A DNA stretch of 64,000 nucleotides from the NCBI RefSeq assembly GCF_900094545.1, contig NZ_FMAH01000013.1, forward strand, positions 1-64,000, written 5' to 3'. The notes beneath the pieces were generated by a model. The model worked only from the letters and a program-made list of their open reading frames with translations, did no database searches and was not told where the DNA came from. The position numbers and the translations under genes are program-made. This DNA is from Martinezella miluonensis. Its GTDB lineage: Bacteria > Pseudomonadota > Alphaproteobacteria > Rhizobiales > Rhizobiaceae. Below, piece by piece: positions 10,543 through 19,997 of the stretch. Position 1 is the first letter of the stretch. The number at the start of each line of letters is the position of its first letter.

Positions 10543-10696
10543 TCATCGATCATCCGGCGAACCGGATATCGGTCTCCAATTTGAAATTTCATTCATTGAT
10601 TTCCATCCGAACAGCGATGTTCGGAAACGATGCTTGTTGCCCTTTTCGTCGACCGCGGCATTAGAGACGATTTGAGGCCGAACCTAGGAGATACAT

Positions 10697-11560
10697 ATGA
10701 CGAATATGTCTGCAGATCGGCGTATGATCAAAGTTGCGATGGCTGCTCCCTATCTCGATCGCGACGAGGAACATGACCTTGCCATCCGCTGGAAGGATCA
10801 TGACGATCGTGGCGCGCGCAATCAAATTGCCACTGCCCACATGCGCCTTGTCATTTCGATGGCAGGCAAGTTTCGCAATTTCGGACTGCCGATGAGCGAT
10901 CTCGTGCAGGAAGGATATGTGGGCCTGCTGGAAGCAGCTGCCCGCTTCGAGCCGGAGCGCGAAGTGCGCTTCTCGACCTATGCCAGCTGGTGGATCCGTG
11001 CCTCGATTCAGGACTATATATTGCGTAACTGGTCGATCGTACGCGGTGGCACGAGTTCGGCGCAGAAGGCGCTGTTCTTCAATCTCCGCCGCCTTCGCGC
11101 CAAGCTCGCCCGCAGCAATTCCGGCGTCACCGTCCAGTCCATTCACGAAGAAATTGCAGTAACGCTTGGCGTCAGCCTTGCCGACGTGCAGACCATGGAT
11201 GCGCGCCTTTCGGGTAGCGACACCTCGCTGCAGGCCCCTTCGATCGCGGGCGATTCCGAAAGTGCCGAGCGCATCGATTTCCTCATTAGCGCCGAGCCGC
11301 TTCCCGATGAGCAGGTGTCCGACATGATCGACGGCGAACGCCGTCGCGTGTGGCTGGCATCGGCGTTGAAGCATCTCAACGAACGGGAAATGAAGATCAT
11401 TCGTGCCCGCCGCCTTGTCGAAGATGGGGCGACGCTTGAGGAGCTCGGTGCCGATCTCGGCATTTCCAAGGAGCGCGTGCGGCAGATCGAAAGCCGCGCC
11501 ATGGACAAGCTCCGCATCGCGCTGGTCGATGCCGATCCGGGCATGGCAAGCTACGCCTGA
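10697..11560 (+). CDS. rpoH: RNA polymerase sigma-32 factor (RpoH2-like)
   Basis: This 287-residue group-3 sigma factor has region 2 (LVISMAGKFRNFGLPMSDLV then RFSTYASWWIRASIQDYILR, about residues 50-115). The RpoH box QKALFFNLRRLRAKL (about 125-139) is diagnostic of heat-shock sigma factors, and region 4 has the helix-turn-helix EELGADLGISKERVRQIESR near the end. It directs stress-gene transcription. Rhizobia usually carry two rpoH genes; the sequence and the EcfG-like promoter upstream suggest the RpoH2 type, but this is inferred. AGGAGA lies 7 nt before the ATG. Confidence 0.93.
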   Translation: MTNMSADRRMIKVAMAAPYLDRDEEHDLAIRWKDHDDRGARNQIATAHMRLVISMAGKFRNFGLPMSDLVQEGYVGLLEAAARFEPEREVRFSTYASWWIRASIQDYILRNWSIVRGGTSSAQKALFFNLRRLRAKLARSNSGVTVQSIHEEIAVTLGVSLADVQTMDARLSGSDTSLQAPSIAGDSESAERIDFLISAEPLPDEQVSDMIDGERRRVWLASALKHLNEREMKIIRARRLVEDGATLEELGADLGISKERVRQIESRAMDKLRIALVDADPGMASYA

Positions 11561-11566
11561 AAGCAA

Positions 11567-11588
11567 CCTTCTCCCGCTCGGGAGAAGG
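11567..11588. terminator. Bidirectional hairpin between rpoH and the protease
   Basis: CCTTCTCCC and GGGAGAAGG form a perfect 9-bp stem with a GCTC loop, between the convergent stops at 11560 and 11598. It lacks a clear T run but is well placed to end both transcripts. The sequence resembles the GC-rich repeats near 57.7 kb. Confidence 0.55.
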
Positions 11589-11597
11589 CAAAGGTTC

Positions 11598-13130
11598 TTA
11601 ATCAGCTATAATCTTGACCTTGTCGCCCACGGCAATGCTCGCACCGGTCGGCATTGCATTGATCAGCTTGAATAGGTCGAGCTTGCGGTCTGTACCCATC
11701 ATGCGGGCGGCAAGCGTGGTGATCGTGTCGCCCGGCTTGACGGTGACGACGCGGACGCGCAGCGGCTTCAGAGATGCTGCCTCTTCCGGCGTCATGTGAC
11801 GGAAGCTCGAGCGCAGCACATTGGCCGTCTGATTGAGCTGGGCGATATTTCCCTTCGGAACGGCCGTTAGGAAACGGAAGATCTGCGTACGGTCACGGAT
11901 GACAGTGACGTCGAAATCCCAGCGATCGGCGGAGGCGCGCGCGGTGGCTGCCGGCATGCCGTTGACGGTGATCGATTTGATCGACGAGGGGTCTAGGCCG
12001 GTCACCCAGCCGCTGGAAATATAGTTCGTCAAATTCTGGTTCTGGGTATCGGCAACGCCGTCGAAGCGGATGGCGATGTCGCCTGGACCGGTCGCCATGA
12101 CGGCCTCGACCTTGTTGTCGATGCGGAAGTCGGGCGGCACGTCGAAGCGGATGCCGAGGCCGCCATGCAGGAAGGTCTGGCCGCGCACATAGCCTTCCTC
12201 GGGGCTGTCGCCATAAAGCAGGCCGTCGATGCCGTTCAGATAATAGTCCCGACCGCTGTCGCCGACCTTGCGTTCTTCGCCGAATTCGCGGGCATGGGCC
12301 TTGGCGAGATCGATACGCTGCGGGGTACTCGGGTGGCTCGAAAGGAAGTCCAGGCTCTGGTCGGCGTCGGAATTGGCCGACATGAAGCGGCTGTAGTCTT
12401 CCATGGCGTTCAGGAAGCGCGCAGCCGCATAGGGGTCGTAGCCGGCCTGGCCGAGCGTGCGGATGCCGATCTCGTCGGCCTGCAGCTCCTGCTGGCGCGA
12501 GAAGGCGGCGAGGCGCAGCTTGCCGCGCGCGAGCGCCTGCTTGCCGGCAAGATCGCTCGATAGGACTTCGGCAACGACGCGGCTGGCGATAACTTCCGCC
12601 TCTTCGCGCTTCTGCCGTTCGATGCCGTGATTGGCTGTCACGTGCGCCATTTCGTGCGATAAGACGGCAGCGACTTCCGAGGCGTCGTTGGCCAATGCCA
12701 GCAGGCCGCGCGTCACGTAGAGATAGCCGCCCGGCAGTGCGAAAGCGTTGATCGACGGCGAATTGAGAATGGTGATGCGGTAGGACTGCTGCGGATTTTC
12801 CGACACGCTGGTCAAGGCGCCGGCGATACGGGCCACCAGGCGCTCGGTCTTTGCGTCCTTATATTCACCGCCATAGCTCGCGAGAATGCGCGGATGCTCG
12901 CGAGCGCCCATTTGCGCGCGCGGATCGTTCTTCTGCACCTCGGATACGATCTGCGGATTTGCCGATGGCGAGACGCTCGGCTGATAGGACTGATCCATCA
13001 CAGACTGGCAGCTGTTCAGGATCGTCGCGGCGACAAAAAGCGGGGCCAGGTGACGCAAACGGGCTGCGGCGGTCACCCTGATCCTTCGTTCTGCTCGTTC
13101 GCTGTGCTTCTTTACCAGTGTCTCGCTCAT
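11598..13130 (-). CDS. M48 zinc metalloprotease lipoprotein with LysM-like C-terminus
   Basis: The 510-residue protein has an N-terminal export signal ending in the lipobox ILNSC, placing it on the periplasmic side of a membrane. The peptidase M48 domain carries HEMAH within VLSHEMAHVTANHG and a downstream zinc-ligand helix (RQQELQADEIG). It resembles the BepA/YfgC group that processes or degrades outer-membrane proteins. The end (VVTVKPGDTITTLAARMMG ... VGDKVKIIAD) looks like a LysM-like peptidoglycan-binding motif. The start at 13130 puts the hydrophobic segment near the N-terminus; a start at 13190 would give an unusually long leader. Confidence 0.87.
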   Translation of the reverse strand: MSETLVKKHSERAERRIRVTAAARLRHLAPLFVAATILNSCQSVMDQSYQPSVSPSANPQIVSEVQKNDPRAQMGAREHPRILASYGGEYKDAKTERLVARIAGALTSVSENPQQSYRITILNSPSINAFALPGGYLYVTRGLLALANDASEVAAVLSHEMAHVTANHGIERQKREEAEVIASRVVAEVLSSDLAGKQALARGKLRLAAFSRQQELQADEIGIRTLGQAGYDPYAAARFLNAMEDYSRFMSANSDADQSLDFLSSHPSTPQRIDLAKAHAREFGEERKVGDSGRDYYLNGIDGLLYGDSPEEGYVRGQTFLHGGLGIRFDVPPDFRIDNKVEAVMATGPGDIAIRFDGVADTQNQNLTNYISSGWVTGLDPSSIKSITVNGMPAATARASADRWDFDVTVIRDRTQIFRFLTAVPKGNIAQLNQTANVLRSSFRHMTPEEAASLKPLRVRVVTVKPGDTITTLAARMMGTDRKLDLFKLINAMPTGASIAVGDKVKIIAD

Positions 13131-13403
13131 TTCGCTGCCATGCCGGCTCGGCGCCAAATCCGGTTGATCGTTACCGGGCAGGTCGATCATCGCCGCGTGC
13201 CGATAAAGCTTGCCTTTATCCCGGCGATCCGCATTTGCCCGGACGGTCTCTACCCCTTGCTGTAGCCGATTTTGGCACCGGTTGCATAGCGAGACTCCGT
13301 TTAAATGTGGCAGCGTTGTATTTTAGCAAGCATTTCCCTGGACTTTCAGCCGCTCGGCGCGACGAAATTAAGGCAAAGCCGACAGCAAGATGCTGCGCCG
13401 CAC

Positions 13404-14132
13404 TCAATGTTGTAGGAATGTGGCCAATGCAGGGATACCTGCGGCTTTCAGGAAGGTTTCGATAGGCGCCGAAAGCTCGATTCTGCCGCCATCGATGAAA
13501 GCGGCGTGATCGGCAAGGCGCCGCACTTCGGCCGGATCGTGCGAGACGATGAGGACCGTGTTGCCGGTTTCATGGTGCAGGGTTTTCAACAGCTCGACCA
13601 TGCCGGAGCGCAGGCCGGGATCGAGCGCGGCAAAGGGCTCGTCGAGAAGCAGGATCGGCTTGTCGCGCACCAGCGCTCTGGCGAAGGCGGCGCGCTGGCG
13701 TTCGCCGCCGGACAGCGTTCCCGGCTTGCGCTTTTCGAAGCCGGAGAGCCCGACACGCGCCAACGCCTCCGAGACCCTTTGCCGATCTTGCTTAGAGAGC
13801 TTCAGCGAAGGGCTGATGCCGAGGCCGACATTGGTGAAGAGATCGAGATGGGTAAAGAGGTTGTTGTCCTGGAAGACGAGCGACACTGGCCGCTCGGCGG
13901 GATGCTTGCCGGTCACATCCTGTCCGGCGAGCAGGACACGGCCGCGATCGGGCCGTTCGAAGCCGGCGACGAGATTGAGGAAGGTCGACTTGCCCGAGCC
14001 GGAAGGGCCGGCGACGGCAATGATCCTGCCCTGCGGCAAGGCGCACTCGAAGCGGAAATCATGCGTTCCGAGCCGCAATTCGACGCCGGTCATAACGATG
14101 CTGCGTCCGATCATGTTGCTGCCGTCAGTCAT
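13404..14132 (-). CDS. thiQ: Thiamine ABC transporter ATPase
   Basis: This 242-residue ABC ATPase energises uptake of thiamine and its phosphates. Walker A is GPSGSGKST (about residues 40-48), the signature is LSGGERQR and Walker B is [13 protein letters not shown]. Its start overlaps the thiP stop by 8 bp, so it is the last gene of the thiBPQ operon and should be under the TPP riboswitch upstream of thiB. The assignment depends on both the sequence and this operon order. Confidence 0.93.
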   Translation of the reverse strand: MTDGSNMIGRSIVMTGVELRLGTHDFRFECALPQGRIIAVAGPSGSGKSTFLNLVAGFERPDRGRVLLAGQDVTGKHPAERPVSLVFQDNNLFTHLDLFTNVGLGISPSLKLSKQDRQRVSEALARVGLSGFEKRKPGTLSGGERQRAAFARALVRDKPILLLDEPFAALDPGLRSGMVELLKTLHHETGNTVLIVSHDPAEVRRLADHAAFIDGGRIELSAPIETFLKAAGIPALATFLQH

Positions 14133-15762
14133 TTTGCTTGCCTTCGCCGTCGCGGGTGCCTTGGCCCGCAGTGCCGGCGATGGTGAGGAGAAAGCATACC
14201 AAGCCGAGGATCAAGGCGAATCCATTGGCGTCGTTGGTGCGGTAGCTGCCGAGCTTGCTATAGACCAGCCATGGCAGGGTCATCAGACTGTCGGAGCCGA
14301 AAAGAGCCACGGCGCCGAGATCGCCGAGCGAAAGGGCCATGGCGAAGGAGAGCGACGTGAAGAGCGGCTTGCGAAGGCCGGGCCAATCGATCAATCGTAG
14401 GCGGGAGATCCCCTGAAGGCCGAGGCTTGCGGCCAGTCGCTCTGTGCGGCGTCGGTGGACGGCATAGGCCGGTTCTAGGACGCGGATGACGAAGGGAAGC
14501 GCCATCAGGGCATTGATAACGACAATCAGGCCTGCGGCAAATCGGCTGGGGTCGCCGAGCGGCCTCAGCGCCAGGAACCAGCCGGTTGCCAGCACGATCG
14601 GCGGAACCAGCAGGATGAGGGAGGAGGTTCCGGTCAGGGCCGCTGCCAGGCCGCGCAGGCTCGATGTCTTCTTGCGATCGGCTGAGATGACCGAGCGAGC
14701 GTGAATGATGGCGAAAGAAATCGCGACGGCCAGAAGGCCAGCGGCGAAGGCGATTGCTAGGCTTGTCACGGCCGCATGCTGGAAGATCGCCTGACCGGCG
14801 AGCTTGAGAAGATCGGCTTCGAGACCGGAGAGGATGACGGATGCGAGCGGCAGGCCGATGAAGAGGGCGGCGGCGAGCAGCAAAGCTGCATCGACCCATC
14901 GCGCGGCGCGAAGCTGTCCGTCGATACGCAGCAGAGCACGGCCGCTCGTCAGCCCGTGATCGTCCGGCGATGGAAACAGCGTCATCGCCCCGAGGATTAC
15001 GGCTGTGACGACGATCTGCAGCAGCGACAGCATCACGGCGCGACCGGGATCGAAGTCGAAGCGCAGCGCCTGGTAGATCGCGACCTCCAGCGTCGTTGCG
15101 GCCGGGCCGCCGCCAAGGGTCAGCACCAGCGTGAAGCTGGTGGCACAGAGCATGAAAATCAGGCCGGCAATGCCTGGAATGAGGCCACGCAGCACCGGCC
15201 ACTCGATGAAGCGGAAGACCGAGGCAGGCTTCATGCCGAGGCCACCGGCCACGAGCCAATATTCCGCCGGCACGCGCTCCAGCCCGGCCAGCATCAGCCG
15301 GCAGGCGAGAGGCATGTTGAAGAAGACATGTGCCAGCAGAATGCCGACAAGGCCGTAGATGCTGACGGGCTGCGCGTAGCCGAGTGCCGCCAGCGCCTGG
15401 TTGAGCAATCCCCGCTGTCCCCATATGCCGAGTAGGCCGAGCGCGCCGATCAGCACCGGCAGGCCCATGGGCACGGCCATCAGCCGGATCAGCCACAGCC
15501 GACCGGGAAAGCGTGGCTGGCGCGCTAAGGCGCGGGCGACCGGTATGGCAAGCACGATGGAGAGCAGCGTCGACAAGATCGCCTGCAGCAGCGTGAAGCG
15601 CAGCACGCGCAGCAGATAGGGATCGGTAAGCGGGTTGTCGCCGCCGGACCCGATACCGGCGACAAGCAGGATTACGACGGCGATCCCGACAAAAGACGCG
15701 ATGCCTGCAAGGCTGAGCGCCCCACCGGAAATGGCGCGTCTTCTTTCGGATGCCGTAAGCAT
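14125..15762 (-). CDS. thiP: Thiamine ABC transporter permease
   Basis: The 545-residue protein has about 12 membrane segments in two fused permease halves, the usual ThiP design. Each half carries an EAA-type loop: [20 protein letters not shown] in the first and [20 protein letters not shown] in the second. It forms the membrane channel between ThiB and ThiQ. It starts 10 bp after the thiB stop and overlaps thiQ. Confidence 0.92.
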   Translation of the reverse strand: MLTASERRRAISGGALSLAGIASFVGIAVVILLVAGIGSGGDNPLTDPYLLRVLRFTLLQAILSTLLSIVLAIPVARALARQPRFPGRLWLIRLMAVPMGLPVLIGALGLLGIWGQRGLLNQALAALGYAQPVSIYGLVGILLAHVFFNMPLACRLMLAGLERVPAEYWLVAGGLGMKPASVFRFIEWPVLRGLIPGIAGLIFMLCATSFTLVLTLGGGPAATTLEVAIYQALRFDFDPGRAVMLSLLQIVVTAVILGAMTLFPSPDDHGLTSGRALLRIDGQLRAARWVDAALLLAAALFIGLPLASVILSGLEADLLKLAGQAIFQHAAVTSLAIAFAAGLLAVAISFAIIHARSVISADRKKTSSLRGLAAALTGTSSLILLVPPIVLATGWFLALRPLGDPSRFAAGLIVVINALMALPFVIRVLEPAYAVHRRRTERLAASLGLQGISRLRLIDWPGLRKPLFTSLSFAMALSLGDLGAVALFGSDSLMTLPWLVYSKLGSYRTNDANGFALILGLVCFLLTIAGTAGQGTRDGEGKQND

Positions 15763-15772
15763 GGGCGAGATA

Positions 15773-16801
15773 TCAGTTGCCGCTGGTGGCGGCGAGCCAT
15801 TCGTCGATCCAGGCCTTGCGGTTCTTTTCGACCACGTCCGGGCTCATCAGAAAGGTCTTCGTCGGGCTCACGAGCTTGCCGAAGGCGTCCGGCAGCGGCG
15901 CCGATGTGGCCGAGACCGGCATCATCCAGTTGCTGGTGGGGATGATGTCCTGGAAGCCGGGCGAGATCATGAATTTCAGGAAGTCGCGGGCGAGATCCTT
16001 GTTCGGTGAGGATTTGACGAGGCCGGCGACCTCGATCTGGATGTAATGTCCTTCCGAGAAGGCGGCCGCCTGGTAGCGGTCGGTCTTTTCCTCGATCACA
16101 TGATAGGCCGGTGACGTCGTGTAGGAGAGCACCATCGGCGCTTCGCCCTTGGTGAAGAGGCCGTAGGCTTCCGACCAGCCAGGCGTTACCGTCAGGATCC
16201 TGCCCTTGAGCTTCGTCCAGGCATCGGCTGATTTGTCGCCGTAGATCGATTTGATCCAGAGCAGCAGGCCGAGACCCGGTGTCGAGGTGCGCGGATCCTC
16301 GATGACGATCTTCTGCGAGGGGTCGCCCTCGATGAGATCCTTCATGCTCTTGGGCGGATTCTTGACGGTCTGGGTGTCATAGATGACGGCGAAATGGCCG
16401 TAATCATAGGGCACGAAGGCATCGTCCTTGAAATCGCCGGGGACCTTGAGTGCCGATGTGTTGACGCCGCTGGCATCGAACAGGCCTGTATCCTTTGCCT
16501 CGTCGACGAGATTGGTATCGAGACCGAGGACAACATCGGCCTTGGTGCCGGCGCCTTCGAGCTTCAGGCGGGACAGAAGCGCGACGCCATCGGTGACGCT
16601 AACGTAATTGACCGTGCAGCCGCAGGTCTTTTCGAAGGCGGCCTTGACCTTGGGGCCAGGACCCCAGTCGGAGGTGAAGCTCTCATAGGTATAGATGGTC
16701 AGCGTCTTCTCGGCCGCTGCGGCAGGCTGGGCGGCGAAAAACGTTGTTCCGGCAGCAAGCGCCAGGCCGGTGAAGAGTGACAATAGCGAACGGTCGTGCA
16801 T
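15773..16801 (-). CDS. thiB: Periplasmic thiamine-binding protein
   Basis: The 342-residue precursor has a signal peptide ending AQPAAAAE (cleavage near residue 29) and an extracellular-solute-binding fold typical of TbpA/ThiB ([18 protein letters not shown] at the mature N-terminus). It binds thiamine, TMP or TPP and delivers it to ThiPQ. It is the first gene of the operon, 60-160 bp downstream of a TPP riboswitch, which confirms the vitamin specificity. Confidence 0.94.
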   Translation of the reverse strand: MHDRSLLSLFTGLALAAGTTFFAAQPAAAAEKTLTIYTYESFTSDWGPGPKVKAAFEKTCGCTVNYVSVTDGVALLSRLKLEGAGTKADVVLGLDTNLVDEAKDTGLFDASGVNTSALKVPGDFKDDAFVPYDYGHFAVIYDTQTVKNPPKSMKDLIEGDPSQKIVIEDPRTSTPGLGLLLWIKSIYGDKSADAWTKLKGRILTVTPGWSEAYGLFTKGEAPMVLSYTTSPAYHVIEEKTDRYQAAAFSEGHYIQIEVAGLVKSSPNKDLARDFLKFMISPGFQDIIPTSNWMMPVSATSAPLPDAFGKLVSPTKTFLMSPDVVEKNRKAWIDEWLAATSGN

Positions 16802-16867
16802 GGCAGCGCCTCCTCTTAGGTTTCGTCTTGAAGGGGAAAAGGGCGCTATGATTTCGTCACGCGTCTA

Positions 16868-16961
16868 ATCCCTCCGCCGGTGTTAGCCGGATCAGGTTCC
16901 GCGGGTTGGCCGGTAAAAGCCTCTCAGCCACATGTCCGATAGGACGTGAGGCACCCCGTTA
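16868..16961 (-). promoter_or_regulatory. TPP riboswitch (THI element) of thiBPQ
   Basis: On the minus strand the leader reads GGGGTGCC, then CTGAGAGG, then AACCTGATCCGGCTAACACC and GGCGGAGGGA. These are the conserved P1, P2-P3 and P4-P5 parts of the thiamine pyrophosphate aptamer. It lies about 67 bp upstream of the thiB start. When TPP is abundant it should lower expression of the uptake operon. Confidence 0.96.
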
Positions 16962-17038
16962 GAGCGTCGGCAGATTTAGCCCTGTGACGAAGGGATGACA
17001 AGGGAAATGATTCCCTTGTCGATTGCAGCATGTGCGAT

Positions 17039-18574
17039 CTACTCGGCAGCTTGAGCGGCAGGCGCGCTTTCGAATTTCTTCGTTGCGCCGGGAAGCTGCA
17101 CGTTCTTCAGCGTCAGCGAGGTCAGGAGGCCGAACAGGCAGATGCCGGCGGCCGTCATGAACAGCGGACCGAAGGCGCCTGCATAGGCGTTGGCGACGGC
17201 TTCGCGGGTTGCTGCCGGCAAGGCGGCCATCATCTTCGGCGTCAATTCCTCGATGTCGGCGACGCCGGCGATGGAAGCGCCGACATTGCCGAGTTTGGCG
17301 GCGATGATCGCGCCGTAGATTGAGATGGCGATCGAGGCGCCGCCCATGCGCGATAGGGTGACCGCGCCGGTGGCGGCACCGACGTCACGGCTTCCGGCGG
17401 CGTTCTGCACGCCGATGACGGGCACCTGTTGGGCAAGGCCGATGCCGATGCCATGCAGAAGCATCAGGCCGCCGATCAAGACGATGGGCGTGCCGGCATG
17501 AACAAAGGCGAGCGAGGTGAACGCAATGGTGCTGCAGGCGGCGCTGGCGACGGCAAAAGGCTTATAACGGCCCTTTGCGGCGATCAACCGGCCTGCCGAC
17601 AGCGAACCGCAGACGATGCCGCCGGTCAGGAGGATGAACAGCAGCCCGGCCATCGAGGGGGACAGGCCCGTCGTCGTCTGCAGAAAGAGTGCGAAGTAGT
17701 TGACCATGCCGATGGCGACGGCGCCGCTGGTGATCGAGATCATCAGGAGCAGGCCGAATGTCGGATTGCGGAACAGCGTCATCGGCACGATTGGCTCGGG
17801 CGCGCGCCGCTCGATGAAGACCCAGGTCACGGCGCAGATCATGCCGAAGGCGATGATGCCGAGGCATTGCGGCGATAGCAGCGATCCGAAGAGTTCGGTG
17901 CCATCGGCGGCGAGCACGATGCTTGTCGTCGTCAAGGCAAGAACGATCGCACCTGCATAGTCGATCTTCGGCCGGCGGGCTGGCTTGCGGTAGGGCAGCA
18001 TGAGCGCGAGGCCAGTCAAGACGACGAAGCCGATCGGCACGTTGACGAGGAAGATCGAGCGCCAGCCGAACAGATCGCTCATCGTCCCGCCGAGAACGGG
18101 TCCGATGGCGCCCGACGCCATCAGCACGAGGCTCGAATAGCTTTGATAGCGGGCGCGCTCACGCGGCTCGAAGAGGTCGGCGTTGACTGCGAAGATCGAT
18201 ACCATGATGCCGCCGCCGCCGAAGCCCTGCAGCACGCGAGCGGCGATCAGCGTGTTCATCGAAACGGCAAGGCCGCAGACCGCGGAGCCGATGGTGAAGA
18301 TCGCGATCGCCGTCATCATCACATATTTGCGGCCGAAGAGATCGCCGAGCTTGCCATAGACGGGCATGACGGCTGACAGCGAGAGAAGATAGGCCGATCC
18401 GATCCAGCCGAAGCGTTCCAGATGCCCAAACTCGCCGACGATGGTGGGGAGCGCTGTCGATACGATCTGGTTGTCGAGCGTCGCCATGAACATGGCGGTC
18501 ATCAGGAACAGGAAGAGAATAAGCCGCCGTTTATGATCCGCCACGAGCGGCTTGAACGTTGTCTGCATATCCAT
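17039..18574 (-). CDS. MFS drug exporter, DHA2 (14-TM) family
   Basis: The 511-residue protein has about 14 hydrophobic segments. Near the start it carries MATLDNQIVSTALPTI, the motif D1-like signature of EmrB/QacA multidrug exporters, and later GRKYVMMTAIAIFTIGS (motif A loop LGDLFGRK) and RVLQGFGGGGI (motif C-like). It should export lipophilic compounds by proton antiport. A divergent MarR regulator 166 bp away probably controls it. The substrate cannot be read from sequence. Confidence 0.9.
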   Translation of the reverse strand: MDMQTTFKPLVADHKRRLILFLFLMTAMFMATLDNQIVSTALPTIVGEFGHLERFGWIGSAYLLSLSAVMPVYGKLGDLFGRKYVMMTAIAIFTIGSAVCGLAVSMNTLIAARVLQGFGGGGIMVSIFAVNADLFEPRERARYQSYSSLVLMASGAIGPVLGGTMSDLFGWRSIFLVNVPIGFVVLTGLALMLPYRKPARRPKIDYAGAIVLALTTTSIVLAADGTELFGSLLSPQCLGIIAFGMICAVTWVFIERRAPEPIVPMTLFRNPTFGLLLMISITSGAVAIGMVNYFALFLQTTTGLSPSMAGLLFILLTGGIVCGSLSAGRLIAAKGRYKPFAVASAACSTIAFTSLAFVHAGTPIVLIGGLMLLHGIGIGLAQQVPVIGVQNAAGSRDVGAATGAVTLSRMGGASIAISIYGAIIAAKLGNVGASIAGVADIEELTPKMMAALPAATREAVANAYAGAFGPLFMTAAGICLFGLLTSLTLKNVQLPGATKKFESAPAAQAAE

Positions 18575-18669
18575 GGAGCAAGAAATCCGAGCTTGGCCGA
18601 GACGTTGCGCTATCGAGCGAATGCGCGGGACGCCCAGTCTTCATGGGTGGAACATATGTGCTATTAGCA

Positions 18670-18699
18670 TATAATTGTCAATGGCAAGTGAATGCCATT
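18670..18699. promoter_or_regulatory. MarR operator and promoter elements
   Basis: AATGGCA-AGTGAA-TGCCATT (18680-18699) is a perfect 7-bp inverted repeat in the gap between the divergent MFS and marR genes. TATAAT (18670-18675) adjoins it on the plus strand and is a plausible -10 for marR. The layout suits autoregulation plus repression of the exporter. Confidence 0.55.
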
Positions 18700-18740
18700 T
18701 GCATGTTTTGTTTCTTCTCGACCTCTGCTATGGTGGAGGG

Positions 18741-19268
18741 ATGACATCTGCGACGAATACACGTGACGTTGAAGCTCCGACGCCGGCCGAAGACGAGAAG
18801 TTCCTGCGCATCGGTCAGGCGATGATGCGCATGCGCCTGCTGACGGGCCGTCGCATGATCGGCAGGCTTGCCATTCAGAATGTTGCCCCCGGGCTCGAGC
18901 TTTCGCATCTCGATGTGCTCGACGTGGTGCGGCGGGCGGAGGGCACGGGCGAAGTGACCGTCGGCACGATCGCCGAGTTGCTGCGTATCGATCCGTCGCG
19001 GGCGAGCCGCATCGCTGCCGACATGGTGGCCCGCGGGGTGTTGCGTCGCAAGGCATCGCAGGCCGATGCACGGCGTATCGTCGTGGTGCTCACCGCGCTC
19101 GGGCAGCGCTTGCTGTCGGAAATCCAGGTGCAGAAGTATGCCGTTATCGGAAGCATCTTTGCCGATTGGTCGCCCGAGGATATCGAGAGCTTCTCGTTTC
19201 TGTTCGATCGCTATGTCAGCGGTTATGAACGCGTTTTCCAGGCGAACATGAAGGAAACGACCGACTGA
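18741..19268 (+). CDS. MarR-family transcription regulator
   Basis: The 175-residue protein has a winged-helix domain with the MarR layout (LSHLDVLDVV, IAELLRIDPSRASRIAADMV as recognition helix, then the wing RRKASQADARRIVVVLT). Such regulators usually repress a neighbouring efflux gene until a small phenolic or drug ligand binds. It is divergent from the DHA2 exporter with a palindrome between them. GGAGGG abuts the ATG at 18741; a longer frame from 18675 would run through the operator and is unlikely. Confidence 0.88.
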   Translation: MTSATNTRDVEAPTPAEDEKFLRIGQAMMRMRLLTGRRMIGRLAIQNVAPGLELSHLDVLDVVRRAEGTGEVTVGTIAELLRIDPSRASRIAADMVARGVLRRKASQADARRIVVVLTALGQRLLSEIQVQKYAVIGSIFADWSPEDIESFSFLFDRYVSGYERVFQANMKETTD

Positions 19269-19341
19269 CCGGCCCGCGGGGGCTGTTCTGGCGAACGGCG
19301 CTCTTCCCTATGGATACGACTTTGCGCTATGGGCTTGGCCC

Positions 19342-19995
19342 ATGAACCAGTCCACCACCTTCACCATTCTTCTCGGCGGCGAGCTTCGTCTGACGGACCG
19401 GCTGCGTGCTGCGGTTTCCGGCAGCCGTTTTATCGCAGCCGATGGCGGCATGCGCCATGCCATCGCCCTTGGAGCCGAGCCAGAGCTATGGGTCGGTGAT
19501 TTCGATTCTACGCCCGCGGATCTGCTTGGAGCATTTCCCGAGGTCCCGAAGCAGCCCTATCCGGCGGCGAAAGCGGCGACCGACGGCGAGATTGCCGTAT
19601 CGGAGGCGATCGATCGCGGCGCCGTCAGGCTGATCCTGGCCGGCGCCATGGGCGGCGAGCGCTCGGATCATGCAATCCAGCATCTGCTCTATGGTCTCCA
19701 GCTCGCCGAGAAGGGCTTCGATGTGCTGTTGACTTCGGGCGATGAAGAGGCCGTGCCGCTCCCGCCGGGAAAACTGGAGCTGGATCTTCCGGCCGGCTCG
19801 CTGTTTTCGGTTCTTGGTTTCAGCGATCTGACGGGTCTTTTCATCGATAACGCCCGTTATCCGTTGCGCGACTTCCATCTGCCCTTCGGCGCGTCGCGGA
19901 CAATTTCCAATGTGGCGGAAGGCCCGGTGCGCTTTTCGCTCGGCAGCGGCAAGGCGATCGTTCTTGCCCGCCCTTATGATCTTAGTGGAGTCTGA
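19342..19995 (+). CDS. thiN: Thiamine pyrophosphokinase
   Basis: This 217-residue enzyme transfers pyrophosphate from ATP to thiamine to make TPP. The catalytic domain has ADGGMRHAIALG, then VGDFDSTP (metal-binding Asp residues) and AATDGEIAVSEAI (TD-x2-x-A motif region), followed by GAMGGERSDHAIQHL. The C-terminal beta-rich vitamin-binding domain (residues about 130-217) includes GSLFSVLGF and LRDFHLPFGASRTISN. It complements the thiBPQ uptake operon 2.5 kb away. The ABC-F gene follows after 2 bp. Confidence 0.88.
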   Translation: MNQSTTFTILLGGELRLTDRLRAAVSGSRFIAADGGMRHAIALGAEPELWVGDFDSTPADLLGAFPEVPKQPYPAAKAATDGEIAVSEAIDRGAVRLILAGAMGGERSDHAIQHLLYGLQLAEKGFDVLLTSGDEEAVPLPPGKLELDLPAGSLFSVLGFSDLTGLFIDNARYPLRDFHLPFGASRTISNVAEGPVRFSLGSGKAIVLARPYDLSGV

Positions 19996-19997
19996 TC

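Noticed and set aside
10623..10650. Second EcfG promoter GGAAAC-N18-CGTC
   Set aside because: Deviates from the consensus in both boxes and spacing; kept only as a remark beside the exact match at 10347.
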